DNA from: Rhodospirillaceae bacterium
Lineage (GTDB): Bacteria; Pseudomonadota; Alphaproteobacteria; UBA8366
Length of the DNA stretch: 64,000 nt
Reading direction: 5' to 3'
NCBI GenBank assembly: GCA_002724395.1
Contig: PBOR01000040.1
Span: 1-64,000, forward strand
In this document: positions 8,354 through 18,421 of the stretch, in pieces
How positions within the stretch are numbered: position 1 is the first letter of the stretch
Layout: the number at the start of each line of letters is the position of its first letter
Translations under genes and position numbers: made by a program
The notes under the pieces: model-generated
The model's database searches: none
Seen by the model: only the letters and a program-made list of their open reading frames with translations
What the model was told of the DNA's origin: nothing

Positions 8354-9226
8354 ATGCCTGCCGAAAATAATTTCCAAAAACTGATTCTGAAACTGCACCA
8401 ATTTTGGTCGGATCAAGGTTGCGTAATTTTACAGCCCTATGACATGGAAGTGGGCGCAGGTACTTTCCATCCGGCAACCACACTGCGCTCGCTAGGGCCA
8501 GAGCCATGGAAGACTGCTTATGTGCAGCCGTCGCGTCGCCCGACTGATGGTCGTTATGGTGAAAATCCAAACCGTTTGCAGCACTATTATCAGTATCAGG
8601 TCATTTTGAAACCATCTCCGTTGGAGAGCCAGGAACTATATTTGGAAAGTCTTGTGGCCATCGGTATCGATCCGATGGGCCATGATATTCGTTTTGTTGA
8701 AGATGACTGGGAGAGCCCCACCTTGGGTGCTTGGGGCCTTGGCTGGGAAGTTTGGTGTGATGGCATGGAAGTGAGTCAGTTCACTTACTTCCAGCAAGTT
8801 GGAGGCTTCGATTGCAACCCCGTGAGCACGGAATTGACTTATGGGCTCGAACGGCTCGCGATGTACGTGCAGGGAATCGAGAATGTGTATGATCTTGATT
8901 TGAATGGCCAAGGCGTAGTTTACGGCGATGTATTCTTAAAGCAGGAGCAACAATATTCTGCCTATAATTTTGAATATGCGAATACAGACATGCTTTTGCA
9001 GCATTTCCGAGATTCAGAACAAGAGTGCCAGGCGTTAGTCGGAAAGAATTTACCGTTGCCAGCATACGATCATTGTTTGAAAGCCAGCCATACATTTAAT
9101 TTGCTTGATGCGCGTGGCGTGATCAGTGTGACTGAACGACAGTCTTATATTTTGCGGGTCCGCGAGCTTGCCAAAGCATGTTGCGAGTCCTGGCTCAGAA
9201 CCGAAGGACATTTAGCCGATGGCTGA
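8354..9226 (+). CDS. glyQ: Glycine-tRNA ligase alpha subunit
   Basis: Catalytic subunit of the heterotetrameric bacterial glycyl-tRNA synthetase; forms glycyl-adenylate and charges tRNA-Gly with GlyS. The sequence shows the class II motif region typical of Gly[48 protein letters not shown] and the [12 protein letters not shown] segment. The ORF track starts at a TTG (8342); I take the ATG at 8354, giving [10 protein letters not shown] and 290 residues, the usual length. The reading frame overlaps glyS by 8 bp, indicating translational coupling. Confidence 0.97.
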   Translation: MPAENNFQKLILKLHQFWSDQGCVILQPYDMEVGAGTFHPATTLRSLGPEPWKTAYVQPSRRPTDGRYGENPNRLQHYYQYQVILKPSPLESQELYLESLVAIGIDPMGHDIRFVEDDWESPTLGAWGLGWEVWCDGMEVSQFTYFQQVGGFDCNPVSTELTYGLERLAMYVQGIENVYDLDLNGQGVVYGDVFLKQEQQYSAYNFEYANTDMLLQHFRDSEQECQALVGKNLPLPAYDHCLKASHTFNLLDARGVISVTERQSYILRVRELAKACCESWLRTEGHLADG

Positions 9227-11297
9227 GTTATTATTCGAAATTTTAAGTCAGGAAATACCGGCCCGCATGCAGCGCCGTGCGTCGGACGATCTCCGAATTT
9301 TGGTGGCGGAAGGGCTGAAAAAGGCTGGTCTTGCATTTGATAAGGCGCATGCATTCTCCACACCGCGGCGGCTGGCGTTGGTTGTTGATGGTTTGGCAAA
9401 GAAGCAACCGGACGTGTGTGAGGAGCGCCGCGGCCCTCGCGCGGATGCACCTGATAAAGCAATTAAAGGATTTCTTAGCAGTGTTGGCTTGAATTCTATC
9501 GACGAATGTGAACAGCGCGAAACCGATAAGGGTACTTTCCTGTTTGTTGTGGTTGAAAAAAAAGGCGTCCCAACGATTGATGTGTTGCCGTCGATACTGA
9601 TCGATGCGGTAGAGAAGATGTCATGGCCGAAATCCATGCGGTGGGGCCACAATGGATTTCGTTGGGTGCGACCTATTCATTCAATTTTGGCGATCTTTAA
9701 TGGTGACGTGCTAAAGGGTGCACTTAATATTAAGGGAGAACAAATCCCATTTGGGCGCACGACAGTTGGTCACAGGTTCCTTGCGCCTGAGACTTTTTCC
9801 GTTGCCAGCTTCTCGGATTATCAAAATCAACTCCGAAGGGCATCGGTAATCCTAGACCCTGATGAACGTCAGGCGTTGATAGAGAAGGATCTTTCTGCTC
9901 TAGCAACAAAAGAAGATTTATCTATAAAGGATGACCCGCTTCTTGTTGCGGAAGTCGCAGGGTTAGTCGAATGGCCGGAAATACTGTTGGGTGAAATTGA
10001 TGAAGCTTTCATGGATGTACCCGCGGAAGTCTTGATTACGTCGATCCGGACTCATCTAAAGTATTTTGTGCTGGAGGACCACAGTGGCAAGTTAGTGCCG
10101 CGTTTTGCGGTGGTATCTAATATGGCTACTGAAGATAATGGTAAGGCTATTGTTATCGGTAACGAACGCGTCCTACGAGCTCGTTTGGCGGATGCTAAAT
10201 TTTTCTGGGATCAAGACCGTAAGAATCCTTTGTCGAGCTGGACGCCGATGCTAGCGGATATCACGTTTCATGAAAAACTTGGAACTCTTGATGCAAAAAT
10301 TGATCGAATGCAGGCGTTAGCGACTGAACTTTGTATCGTTCTCGAAGGTGTGTGTCGGGATCGCGTCCTGTCTGCTGTTCGTTTGTGTAAAGCTGATTTG
10401 GTATCGGGTATGGTTGCGGAATTGCCTGAGTTACAAGGAATAATGGGGCGTTACTATGCACTTCATGATGGTGAGCATCCGGATGTCGCAGATGCGATTG
10501 CTGACCACTATAGCCCTCAAGGTCCCAAGGATAGATGTCCGTCAGCACTGGTCTCCGTTGTCGTGGCGCTAGCCGATAAAATCGATACTTTGGCTGGCTT
10601 CTGGGCTATTGGTGAAAAACCGACCGGATCAAAAGACCCTTATGCCCTACGCCGCGCTGCACTGGGTGTCATTCGCTTGATTGTGGAGAATGATTTGCGG
10701 ATCCCTTTAGGGCCAATATTTAAGTTTGCTCTAGATGCACAGCCGGCAAAAAACGATTCTGGGCAAGCTACTGAGAGCTTACTTGGCTTTTTTTCTGATA
10801 GGCTCAAGGTTCATTTGCGTGAGAGGGGTGTTCGCCATGATCTGATTTCTGCTGTTTTCGCATTAGGTGGCGAAGATGATCTTGTGCGTCTGTTGATGCG
10901 TGTAGATGCTCTGTCGGCCTTTCTTGACAGCGAAGATGGTGCAAATTTGTTGACCGCTTATAGTCGGGCAGCAAACATATTGCGCATAGAAGAGGACAAG
11001 GATGATACTCGGTTCAATGGTGAGCCGGACCAGTCTCAGTTGGAGCAACCGGAAGAAAGCGAATTGGCATCGGCACTGAAGCAGGCAGCGGTCAACGCTA
11101 AGAGCGCTCTTGAAAAAGAGGACTATAAAAGCGCTATGCAGACTATGGCCGCATTGCGGGGACCAGTTGACGGGTTTTTTGAGAAGGTAACCGTCAATGC
11201 TGAAGAACCAGCTCTGCGGGTTAACCGCTTAAAATTGTTGTCGGGTATTCGGGAAACGATGCGAACGGTTGCAGATTTCAACCAAATTGAGGGTTAG
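9219..11297 (+). CDS. glyS: Glycine-tRNA ligase beta subunit
   Basis: The tRNA-binding partner of GlyQ. The 692-residue length is normal. Features seen include [15 protein letters not shown] at the N terminus, KSMRWG and FRWVRPIHS in the central fold, [12 protein letters not shown], and the HD-like segment [13 protein letters not shown] with [14 protein letters not shown] near the C-terminal half, all typical of GlyS. The start ATG lies inside the glyQ stop region (ATGGCTGA). Immediately downstream, where ppdK is found in related genomes, only a relic remains. Confidence 0.97.
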   Translation: MAELLFEILSQEIPARMQRRASDDLRILVAEGLKKAGLAFDKAHAFSTPRRLALVVDGLAKKQPDVCEERRGPRADAPDKAIKGFLSSVGLNSIDECEQRETDKGTFLFVVVEKKGVPTIDVLPSILIDAVEKMSWPKSMRWGHNGFRWVRPIHSILAIFNGDVLKGALNIKGEQIPFGRTTVGHRFLAPETFSVASFSDYQNQLRRASVILDPDERQALIEKDLSALATKEDLSIKDDPLLVAEVAGLVEWPEILLGEIDEAFMDVPAEVLITSIRTHLKYFVLEDHSGKLVPRFAVVSNMATEDNGKAIVIGNERVLRARLADAKFFWDQDRKNPLSSWTPMLADITFHEKLGTLDAKIDRMQALATELCIVLEGVCRDRVLSAVRLCKADLVSGMVAELPELQGIMGRYYALHDGEHPDVADAIADHYSPQGPKDRCPSALVSVVVALADKIDTLAGFWAIGEKPTGSKDPYALRRAALGVIRLIVENDLRIPLGPIFKFALDAQPAKNDSGQATESLLGFFSDRLKVHLRERGVRHDLISAVFALGGEDDLVRLLMRVDALSAFLDSEDGANLLTAYSRAANILRIEEDKDDTRFNGEPDQSQLEQPEESELASALKQAAVNAKSALEKEDYKSAMQTMAALRGPVDGFFEKVTVNAEEPALRVNRLKLLSGIRETMRTVADFNQIEG

Positions 11298-11303
11298 GAT
11301 TAT

Positions 11304-11474
11304 ATGCATAAATGGGTCTATGCATTCGGCGATGGTAAATCCGACGGGGGTGCCACGATGCAAAATCTGCTGGGCTGCAAGACCAAGCCGGATTTAAAGC
11401 TTGGTATTTGCGGGGAGCATGGCGGTGATCAAGCATCGATAGGATTTTGCTCAACCCGTTTCCTGGCGAACTAA
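11304..11474 (+). pseudogene. ppdK: Pyruvate phosphate dikinase relic with large internal deletion
   Basis: A 56-codon ORF, below the ORF-track limit. Its first ~20 residues ([18 protein letters not shown], then NLLG) match the N terminus of pyruvate phosphate dikinase; they run directly into [18 protein letters not shown], which is the C-terminal active-site segment of the same enzyme and contains the GICGEHGG motif with the catalytic cysteine. A full enzyme is close to 900 residues, so roughly 800 codons between the two segments are gone. After FC the frame leaves the family pattern and stops. It lies 6 bp after glyS, the usual place of ppdK in Rhodospirillales-like genomes. It cannot be a functional dikinase. 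Confidence 0.88.
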
Positions 11475-11665
11475 TCTTTGTTTTTAGTCCGAATAAAACT
11501 CCAACTAATATACCTTTTGAAATTAATTAAACGTAAACTTCTTTTACTGCGAGTTTTGGTAGGTGCAGACGGAACTGCTTTGTAAATATTAGCAAATAAT
11601 TACATGTACTTTCTTGATGTTAATTTTGCATTTGATTTGAGTGTTATTTGGGTTTATTTATTTAT

Positions 11666-11683
11666 CGAAATATCGATATTTCG
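11666..11683. promoter_or_regulatory. Perfect 18-bp palindrome upstream of response regulator gene
   Basis: CGAAATATCGATATTTCG is its own reverse complement and ends 10 bp before the ATG of the response regulator gene. The surrounding 200 bp are very AT-rich. The position fits an operator bound by a dimeric regulator, or an RNA hairpin that would cover the ribosome-binding region, since no clear SD site lies between it and the ATG. Both roles are inferences. Confidence 0.5.
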
Positions 11684-11693
11684 GCATTGATAA

Positions 11694-12653
11694 ATGAAAA
11701 ATGATAATCGTGATCGCGTATTAATTTTTTTCGGCGACCCTGATGCGCCTATTCGCCAAGTTATTCGGACTACGATGGCTAGCGAGAATTATCGTAATAT
11801 TGAGGTTTTTAATAAACTTCAGACGTTACGCGATAGTATCCGCAATCTAGACCCTCATCTCATTATTATAGATTCGGGGTTACCAGAAGGAGATGCGATT
11901 AAGCTTATTTCTGATGTGCGATTGGGGAAGGTCGGGCGTAATCCATTTGTTCCTATTATTACAACAACCTGGGATCCTGATCGAAATACGGTTCGTAAAA
12001 TCGTTGATAGTGGTACCGATGACCTTTTAGTGAAACCGTTATCACCGGCGCAATTGATGACGCGGATTAGTGTCCTTGCGGATAACAGAAAGCCGTTCGT
12101 GGTTACCAGTGACTATATTGGGCCTGATCGCCGTGATGATAGCGCCCGAAAGCCAGATATGCCCTGTTTTGATGTGCCGAATACTTTAGAGATGGCGCTG
12201 AGCGGCGAGGATATTGATCAGACCAAATTGGATGGCTTGATTAAGGAAGCGATGGCTGAAGTAAATGAACAACGGTTAAAGCGACATTCCTATCAGATTG
12301 AATTTTTAGTGCGGCTCATTATTCCGGCTGTTAAGGAAGGAAAAATCACCGTTGATACGACCGCGCAAATTGAGAAACTATGTGAAATTAGTGAAGATAT
12401 GGAACGTAGGGTAGATGATCCTCAATTCGAGAATGTGGTGGAGCTTAGTGAGTCCTTTACCGAAATTGCAAGCTCCGTCCGAAAGAAATTGCCTGAGCCC
12501 GACCCAATGGACGTCCAAGTGCTTGCGGAGGTTTCCCAGGCAATATTGTTGGCACTTAATCCGGATCTGACACAAGACAGTGCAGTAACTGAGATCACCG
12601 ACATGGTGCGTCAGTTTTCCGATCGTGCAACGGCAGCGGAACTGCGAAGGTAG
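11694..12653 (+). CDS. Response regulator with receiver domain and helical C-terminal region
   Basis: Residues 1-125 form a receiver domain: acidic residues in FFGDPD, phospho-acceptor Asp60 in LIIIDSGLP, the switch threonines in IITTTWDP and Lys114 in LLVKPLSP. A conserved-looking linker YIGPDRR follows, and the remaining ~170 residues are mostly helical, with no DNA-binding helix-turn-helix, kinase, GGDEF or HD motif that I can see. Such proteins probably act by protein contact. No histidine kinase is adjacent. Upstream is an 18-bp palindrome. The gene follows the ppdK relic on the same strand. Confidence 0.82.
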   Translation: MKNDNRDRVLIFFGDPDAPIRQVIRTTMASENYRNIEVFNKLQTLRDSIRNLDPHLIIIDSGLPEGDAIKLISDVRLGKVGRNPFVPIITTTWDPDRNTVRKIVDSGTDDLLVKPLSPAQLMTRISVLADNRKPFVVTSDYIGPDRRDDSARKPDMPCFDVPNTLEMALSGEDIDQTKLDGLIKEAMAEVNEQRLKRHSYQIEFLVRLIIPAVKEGKITVDTTAQIEKLCEISEDMERRVDDPQFENVVELSESFTEIASSVRKKLPEPDPMDVQVLAEVSQAILLALNPDLTQDSAVTEITDMVRQFSDRATAAELRR

Positions 12654-12715
12654 GTTTTTAATTGGGCGTTAGTTGTCAGCCAGACTGTTTTAATCTGTAA
12701 ATCAGATAGTAGGCA

Positions 12716-14479
12716 TTAGTGCCTCGTTGAAAGTACGTCGAATACGTCACCATCTGCTATAATTCCTTCCATATGGCGCCGATGCCAAAGGGCAAAAAAC
12801 AGTAGTGTCCAGGCAGCAAATCCCGCTCTTTTGTCATTCGACTTAAAAATGCGTTCTACAGAATCAGGCTGACAGATGCGAGATATTGCAGGAAGGGCAG
12901 AAACCATTGGCCCAAGTTGGTTTCCTCGTTCGCTAATCCATTGGCCCACCGGAACGGTAAAGCCGCGTTTGCGAGAAAAAGGTTTAGCTTGCGGTATTGC
13001 TTTGTTTAACCATTGGCGAAGGATCCACTTTCCCTGACCCTCATTAATTTTTAGGTCATCGGGCAACAAAAAGACTTTAGCGGCCACATCACGGTCTAGA
13101 AATGGAGTTCTGCCTTCGAGACCGTGTGCCATGAGGCATCGATCAAGTTTCATTAACAAATCGTTGGGAAGCCAGTCTCGACAATCAGTTGTTTGAGCGA
13201 TTTGGAGCTTGGTACGCGCGCCCCAGCCACCGCTTGCCTCTAAGGACGCAATAGAATCGCGCCATGCATGGGGAAGTTTGCGCAAAACTTTGAGTTGATC
13301 GAAGGTGCCTCGCGATCGAATGGTACGCCCACCACGCCACCAAGGCCGCAAAAGGCGTCGATATCTGCCGTAACCGGCAAACAACTCGTCGCCGCCTTCA
13401 CCAGACAGGATAACTTTAACACTTTTTGCTGCTTCGCGTGCTAGTTTCCAAGTAGGCAAAATTGCATAGTCCGCCGCCGGGTCATCCATCGCTGCGGCAA
13501 TTTTTGGCAGGGTGGACCAGAAATCACTTTCGCCAAATTCCACCTCCACATGTTCGGCACCGACCGATGCCGCGAGGTCACGCGCATGAGCGCGTTCGTC
13601 TGATACGCCTTGATGAGTGAAGCCAATGGTGAAAGCCTGGACTGGTTTTTCATTAAGGCGCGCCATGACCGAGAGTATTGCCGATGAGTCAATTCCACCA
13701 GAGAGGAATAAGCCATATGGTACGTCCGACCGTTGATGGATCGCAACACTATCGAGTAGTGTTTTATCTAACATTTTGATCGCATCATCAGCTGAAAGTT
13801 CTTCGCCTGCAGCATTCGGCAGGGCTGGTAAGCGCGTGCGTTCAATTATCCTTCCTTGACGAATTAAAAGCGTCTCGCCCGGTTTAACGCGCTCTATACC
13901 TTTGAAAATGGTGGTGTCGCCACAGGTGAACTGCATTTGCAATAATTCATCAAGCCGGTCATCGTCCAGGGTTGGTTCTAGCAGACCAGCAGCAAATATT
14001 GCTTGCGGTTCAGAGGCGAATGCAAAGCCATATGTTGTTTCAGCAAAATAAAGCGGCTTAATGCCGAACGGATCACGAGCTAAAATTAGCTGCTCTTGCA
14101 CAGGGTCATGGATTGCGATGGAGTACATGCCACGGAGCGATGCGGCAAAGTCCATTCCGTCTCGTCGGTAAAGTGCAAGAGGGGGCTCGCAATCCGATTG
14201 AGTGGAAAAAGAATGCTCAGTCATGGTGGATCGGAGTTCGAGATAATTATAGATTTCCCCATTGGCAATCAAGGCATTGCCGGTTGAATCGTAAAGGGGC
14301 TGGTCACCAGTTTCTAGGTCAATGATCGCAAGGCGTCTCTGTACCATGCCAACATTGCCCGATATATGGCGTCCTTCACCATCGGGACCTCTATGGACAA
14401 GGGAATCAGCGAAAGCATCTAGCACTTTTTGCGAGGGTGCTTTCCCATCAAATGTCATCAAACCGGCAATGCCACACAT
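12716..14479 (-). CDS. asnB: Asparagine synthase-like amidotransferase (glutamine-hydrolysing)
   Basis: Residues 1 to about 200 are an Ntn-type glutaminase with the catalytic Cys2 (MCGIAGL) and the RLAIIDL and NGEIYNY boxes; the C-terminal half is the ATP-binding synthetase domain with the PP-loop SGGIDSS and LSGEGGDELFAGY. 587 residues is typical. It is the last gene of the glycosyltransferase operon; its ATG overlaps the GT4 stop (TAATG). In that setting it may amidate a uronic acid in a surface glycan rather than make free asparagine, but the sequence alone does not decide. Confidence 0.9.
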   Translation of the reverse strand: MCGIAGLMTFDGKAPSQKVLDAFADSLVHRGPDGEGRHISGNVGMVQRRLAIIDLETGDQPLYDSTGNALIANGEIYNYLELRSTMTEHSFSTQSDCEPPLALYRRDGMDFAASLRGMYSIAIHDPVQEQLILARDPFGIKPLYFAETTYGFAFASEPQAIFAAGLLEPTLDDDRLDELLQMQFTCGDTTIFKGIERVKPGETLLIRQGRIIERTRLPALPNAAGEELSADDAIKMLDKTLLDSVAIHQRSDVPYGLFLSGGIDSSAILSVMARLNEKPVQAFTIGFTHQGVSDERAHARDLAASVGAEHVEVEFGESDFWSTLPKIAAAMDDPAADYAILPTWKLAREAAKSVKVILSGEGGDELFAGYGRYRRLLRPWWRGGRTIRSRGTFDQLKVLRKLPHAWRDSIASLEASGGWGARTKLQIAQTTDCRDWLPNDLLMKLDRCLMAHGLEGRTPFLDRDVAAKVFLLPDDLKINEGQGKWILRQWLNKAIPQAKPFSRKRGFTVPVGQWISERGNQLGPMVSALPAISRICQPDSVERIFKSNDKRAGFAAWTLLFFALWHRRHMEGIIADGDVFDVLSTRH

Positions 14480-15504
14480 TAACTTCTGACCGTTTCGAAA
14501 AATTCGTGATAGAGGGCAACAACCCGTGCCTTGGTGAAGTGTTTCTGATAAGCGTTGAAGCCATTATAGGCAAGGGTCGTTCTCAAATCTTCAGATGCTA
14601 TCACTTGAAGAATGGCATCACTGGCAGCTTTCGCGTTATCAATGGGGAATAGCAACCCATTAAGATAAGGGGTGATCAATGATGTGGGTCCCTGGGCAGC
14701 AGCGGCAATGACAGGTTTGCGTTGTGCCCACGCTTCAATCACCACATTGCCAAGGGGTTCATGACGAGATGGACACAAGAATATATCGCAGGTGGCTAAT
14801 AGGTTTGCCGTATCTTGTCGCCAGCCGAGGAATCTAACACGTTCTTCAATGCCAAGCTGTTTGCTTTGTTTGGAAAGTGATTGTCGCAAAGCTCCGTCAC
14901 CAGCGATCCAAAGGTGGCAACCAGGCGCTAATGCAACTGCATTCAACAATAAGTCGAACGCTTTGTTTTCATGTAACCGGCCCATTGCGAGGAGCAATGG
15001 GGTGTCATTGGGTGTGTTGAAAATTGATCGATCAATTGGTATGCCAGGAGTCCCATCTACAAAGTTTGGCAGGTAATGGCAATTCTCCATCGGCCAACCC
15101 GCACCAATAATATAATCGCAAATATTCTGTGTATTACCGATTAGGTGATTGCAGGTGCTATAATATTTTAGATCATAATAACCACCAAGACGTCCAACGA
15201 TTGTATGGTTTCCGGTTGGACAAAAACGCGCGGCGCGGTTCATCCAGGCCACTAGGATATTTGGGGCAAACGTTTCAATGCAACTTTTCAATCGCCCACG
15301 AGTGCGAAAATCAAATCTTCCGCCAAAGGTTAGTTTATGGGTCGGAATATTCGCGTGTTCTAATATTTTAAGGCGTCTTTCATAAGGTCTAATAGCGGTT
15401 TCCTGTTTCAATCCGGCATCCGCAAGCGCAGGGACAAGGCGACAAAAAAATGCCTCTGCACCTCCGTGTTCAGCACCCGCCATAGCATGGAACACACGGA
15501 TCAA
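14479..15504 (-). CDS. Glycosyltransferase family 4
   Basis: A 341-residue GT-B retaining glycosyltransferase of the cell envelope. The N terminus shows the glycine-rich acceptor loop AGAEHGGAEAFF; the C-terminal donor domain has LLAMGRLHENKAFDLL and the EX7E motif in SRHEPLGNVVIEAWA. No signal peptide or membrane span, so it is cytoplasmic or membrane-associated. Its ATG overlaps the GT2 stop (ATGA) and its stop overlaps the amidotransferase start (TAATG), so the genes are translationally coupled. Sugar specificity is unknown. Confidence 0.88.
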   Translation of the reverse strand: MIRVFHAMAGAEHGGAEAFFCRLVPALADAGLKQETAIRPYERRLKILEHANIPTHKLTFGGRFDFRTRGRLKSCIETFAPNILVAWMNRAARFCPTGNHTIVGRLGGYYDLKYYSTCNHLIGNTQNICDYIIGAGWPMENCHYLPNFVDGTPGIPIDRSIFNTPNDTPLLLAMGRLHENKAFDLLLNAVALAPGCHLWIAGDGALRQSLSKQSKQLGIEERVRFLGWRQDTANLLATCDIFLCPSRHEPLGNVVIEAWAQRKPVIAAAAQGPTSLITPYLNGLLFPIDNAKAASDAILQVIASEDLRTTLAYNGFNAYQKHFTKARVVALYHEFFETVRS

Positions 15505-16265
15505 TCTTTTTCCAATCTAGCTTTTAAATATGAGAGTACGGGATAAAGTGAGGCAAAAAGGGCAATTAGAAACCCATAGACCCCCTCCCGGTATCCGCTC
15601 CGCGCTACGTAGCATTTCCAGAATCGGGAGAAAATTCTGCGCACGTTATGGCCGAAACTTCCTATATCACCAGAAGCACGAAGGTCTGCGGCCTTGGCTG
15701 TTGTATAGCGGTCGAGTCTGGTTATCATGTCAGAAATATCACGATCTACGTAATGGACCATACGATTTTTCAATTCGCCTTTTGGTCCTTTGAGTTCTAA
15801 TGCGGGATGAATACGCTGGTCGCCCCACCGTTTGTGACCTTTATAAAATAATCGGGGGGCCGCACTGACACCCCACGACGCACCCCATCCGTAGCGAACT
15901 CGTTTGTCGCCGATATAATTATCAAAGGGAATTAAAAAATATCCAGATTTTGATTTCTCTATGGTTTGCCTAATTTCGTCGCCTAGCGCCGAGGATACAC
16001 GTTCGTCACTATCTACTTCGACAATCCACTCTCCACTGCAAGCTTCTATGCCGGTATTGCGGCGCTCTCCTTCGATTTCCCAACTTCCCTCTATGAGGTG
16101 GTCGGTGTAATTCGCGGCGACGGCCTTGGAGCCATCTGTACATTTGTCCAGCACTACAACGATTTCATCAGCGAATTTCAAGCATTCGAGGCAATCACAA
16201 AGTTGCTTCTCTTCATTATGAGTGACGACGAGTGCGGATAATTTCTTGAGTGCACCTTCGTTCAT
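15501..16265 (-). CDS. Glycosyltransferase family 2 (LPS core type)
   Basis: GT-A inverting glycosyltransferase resembling WaaE/KdtX-type LPS core beta-glucosyltransferases. It shows ALVVTHNEEKQL at the nucleotide pocket, VVLDKCTDGS, and the metal-binding DxD in IVEVDSDERVS; a hydrophobic C-terminal stretch (YGFLIALFASLYPVLSYL) probably binds the inner membrane. The ORF track begins at 16292, but the ATG at 16265 forms an ATGA overlap with the GT9 stop, matching the other junctions in this operon, so I take the 254-residue form. Confidence 0.86.
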   Translation of the reverse strand: MNEGALKKLSALVVTHNEEKQLCDCLECLKFADEIVVVLDKCTDGSKAVAANYTDHLIEGSWEIEGERRNTGIEACSGEWIVEVDSDERVSSALGDEIRQTIEKSKSGYFLIPFDNYIGDKRVRYGWGASWGVSAAPRLFYKGHKRWGDQRIHPALELKGPKGELKNRMVHYVDRDISDMITRLDRYTTAKAADLRASGDIGSFGHNVRRIFSRFWKCYVARSGYREGVYGFLIALFASLYPVLSYLKARLEKD

Positions 16266-17227
16266 GCCGTGCCTTTCTTTATCCCCTGCCAAAATTGGCG
16301 TGTCGCATCTTCAACCATATCTACCGTAAGTCCGTCCATCAAAGTGCCCGTGGTGCGATGATCGTAATCCAGCGCGCCGGTTAATGTCTCGAAAGATTCT
16401 GGTGTGCGCACCCAATGCGTGCGTCTACCCCATGGCGCATAAAGTGTTTCCTTGCTTGGGCCGAAGAGGCCTAATGTGGGTATACCGGTTGCCGCTGCCA
16501 TATGCATAAGTCCTGAGTCGTTGCCTACGAAAAAACTGCATCGGCTGAGACAGGCACCAAGGGTTCCCAAGTCAACGGTGCCCACGAGGTCTATCCGCCT
16601 TCCAGGAGGAATAGCGTCCAAAAGCGGAACGGCTTGATTGCGTTCGCTTTTTGCCGCAATCACCGCGACTAAGGCATCTGGGAAAAGGCCACCTGTAACG
16701 GTTAGGTTCTTCATCAAGTCTGCAAAATTTGCAGCGCGCCATTGTTTCCCAAGCCAATTTGCCGCGGGCGCGATGGCGATTACTCGTTGGTCTTCGGGAA
16801 TAATATTCTGAGCATGTTTTATTTGGTTGTCAGTATGCCAGAGCCTTGGTGCGGGAGGGCAATCTTCAAGTCCTACGATACGACTGATCAAGCGTACTCG
16901 ATGGCAGCTAGGATCTGGTGCTGGCATAGTTCGGCGTTCTTTTGCCGACAATAGCCAGCCGATTATGGATCGACGGAGGTCAATAACTAAATCCCAACGA
17001 ACGAAAATGGTTTGTTGCCAGAGCGATAGCCAGTGTTTTGCGTAAGGTTTCTTTTCCATTCTTATAATATGCTCTAAACCCGGAGCAGCCTCAAAGATTG
17101 GAGATGATAAAGGGCCAGCTACTACAGTGAACTTAGCAGACGGGTATTGCTCGGCCAAATGGCCTAATAGGCCGGTCGATAAGACGGCGTCGCCTAGGCG
17201 ATTAGCGGTTATGAACAAAATGCGCAT
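16262..17227 (-). CDS. Glycosyltransferase family 9 (heptosyltransferase-like)
   Basis: First gene of the envelope-glycan operon. The 321-residue protein has the N-terminal LFITANRLGDAVLSTGLL and the donor-site motif FFVGNDSGLMHMAAATG, then GLFGPS, as in ADP-heptose:LPS heptosyltransferases (WaaC/F/Q). Acceptor and order in the core cannot be assigned. A 95-bp gap separates its start from the divergent ygfZ start, so the operon promoter must lie there. Confidence 0.88.
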   Translation of the reverse strand: MRILFITANRLGDAVLSTGLLGHLAEQYPSAKFTVVAGPLSSPIFEAAPGLEHIIRMEKKPYAKHWLSLWQQTIFVRWDLVIDLRRSIIGWLLSAKERRTMPAPDPSCHRVRLISRIVGLEDCPPAPRLWHTDNQIKHAQNIIPEDQRVIAIAPAANWLGKQWRAANFADLMKNLTVTGGLFPDALVAVIAAKSERNQAVPLLDAIPPGRRIDLVGTVDLGTLGACLSRCSFFVGNDSGLMHMAAATGIPTLGLFGPSKETLYAPWGRRTHWVRTPESFETLTGALDYDHRTTGTLMDGLTVDMVEDATRQFWQGIKKGTA

Positions 17228-17322
17228 TGCGTATGATTATAGTAATGCTAAGAGACGGGACATAGCTTGCCTTTTAAAGTATTGCTACCAATTGAATGCG
17301 TGTTTTTAGCAAGGAAATGGAC

Positions 17323-18225
17323 ATGGTTGGTGATAAAGCCTTGTTTGTGATTTTGAAGTCTAGAGGATTACTCACAGTTGGTGGGAAAGATCGAGTAGAA
17401 TTTCTGCAAGGATTGGTCTCGAACGATGTCCGACATGTTTCGGACGCGCGGTGTATCTGGGCGGCCTTATTGACACCACAGGGAAAATATTTGCACGATT
17501 TTTTTATAAGTGAAAATGATGATAAATTCTTCTTGGATTGCGAAGCTGACCGCTTGGTGGATTTGGGGCAAAGGTTGAGCCGCTACAAACTCCGGGCCAA
17601 TGTGGATTTAGGCATGTCTGAAAAGCAATCTGTAGCAGTAGTTTTCGGAAATGACGTCGCCGACGGCCTTGGCTTGGGCGATGAAGTAGGCGCTACAAAA
17701 ACCATTGATGGCGCCATTTTTTATAAGGATCCAAGGCTTTCCGCACTTGGTTTACGCGCGATTTTAGATGACACGAAAGCGGGTGAGATTTTGACGAACC
17801 GCGGTTTCAAAGAGGGAACACTTGATGACTATGAACGATGGCGGCTTGAGGCAGGGGTCCCCGACGGTAGCCGAGACATGATAGTCGAGAAATCCATCCT
17901 TCTTGAAAGTAATTTTGACGAATTGAATGGTATCGACTGGGATAAGGGCTGTTTTATGGGCCAAGAATTGACCGCACGAACCAAATACCGGGGACTGATC
18001 AAGAAACGTTTAGTGCCAGTCCGAATCGAAGGGGAACCTCCTGTACCGGGTGCCGATATTTTATTCGACGGAAAGAATGCTGGCGAAATGCGGACCTCTT
18101 GTGGAAGAGCTGGTATCGCTCTTTTGCGACTGGAGCATTTGGAGCGCGCTTTGGCGGGCGAGGGTTCTTTGTCGGTAGAGGGTAGGATAATCCTTCCACG
18201 AAAACCGGATTGGGCGGATTTTTAA
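17323..18225 (+). CDS. ygfZ: YgfZ/GcvT-like folate-binding iron-sulfur maintenance protein
   Basis: YgfZ-type proteins bind tetrahydrofolate and help maintain certain Fe-S enzymes. The hallmark KGCFMGQELTART box (the KGCxxGQE motif with the reactive cysteine) is present about two-thirds along. FLQGLVSNDV near the N terminus and TPQGKYLHDFF are typical. Three in-frame ATGs are available; ATG 17323 has AAGGA seven bases upstream, so MVGDKALFVI is chosen over the ORF-track start at 17296. It is divergent from the glycosyltransferase operon. Confidence 0.9.
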   Translation: MVGDKALFVILKSRGLLTVGGKDRVEFLQGLVSNDVRHVSDARCIWAALLTPQGKYLHDFFISENDDKFFLDCEADRLVDLGQRLSRYKLRANVDLGMSEKQSVAVVFGNDVADGLGLGDEVGATKTIDGAIFYKDPRLSALGLRAILDDTKAGEILTNRGFKEGTLDDYERWRLEAGVPDGSRDMIVEKSILLESNFDELNGIDWDKGCFMGQELTARTKYRGLIKKRLVPVRIEGEPPVPGADILFDGKNAGEMRTSCGRAGIALLRLEHLERALAGEGSLSVEGRIILPRKPDWADF

Positions 18226-18421
18226 CCAGTGGTTGCAATAGCTGAGCATCAGAACTGTTAAAGCTCTTGTACCTAAATACTAGTGATAATAAGTGCTCCG
18301 AAGAACGTATAGCTTGGTGTTCTACTTGATGCAGGTCAAAGGACTTACGTTGGTTGAAATACACGATTTTGGATTTAAGGGATCTAAGGAACTAGTGCTA
18401 GTTTATAAATTGATTGAAGCT

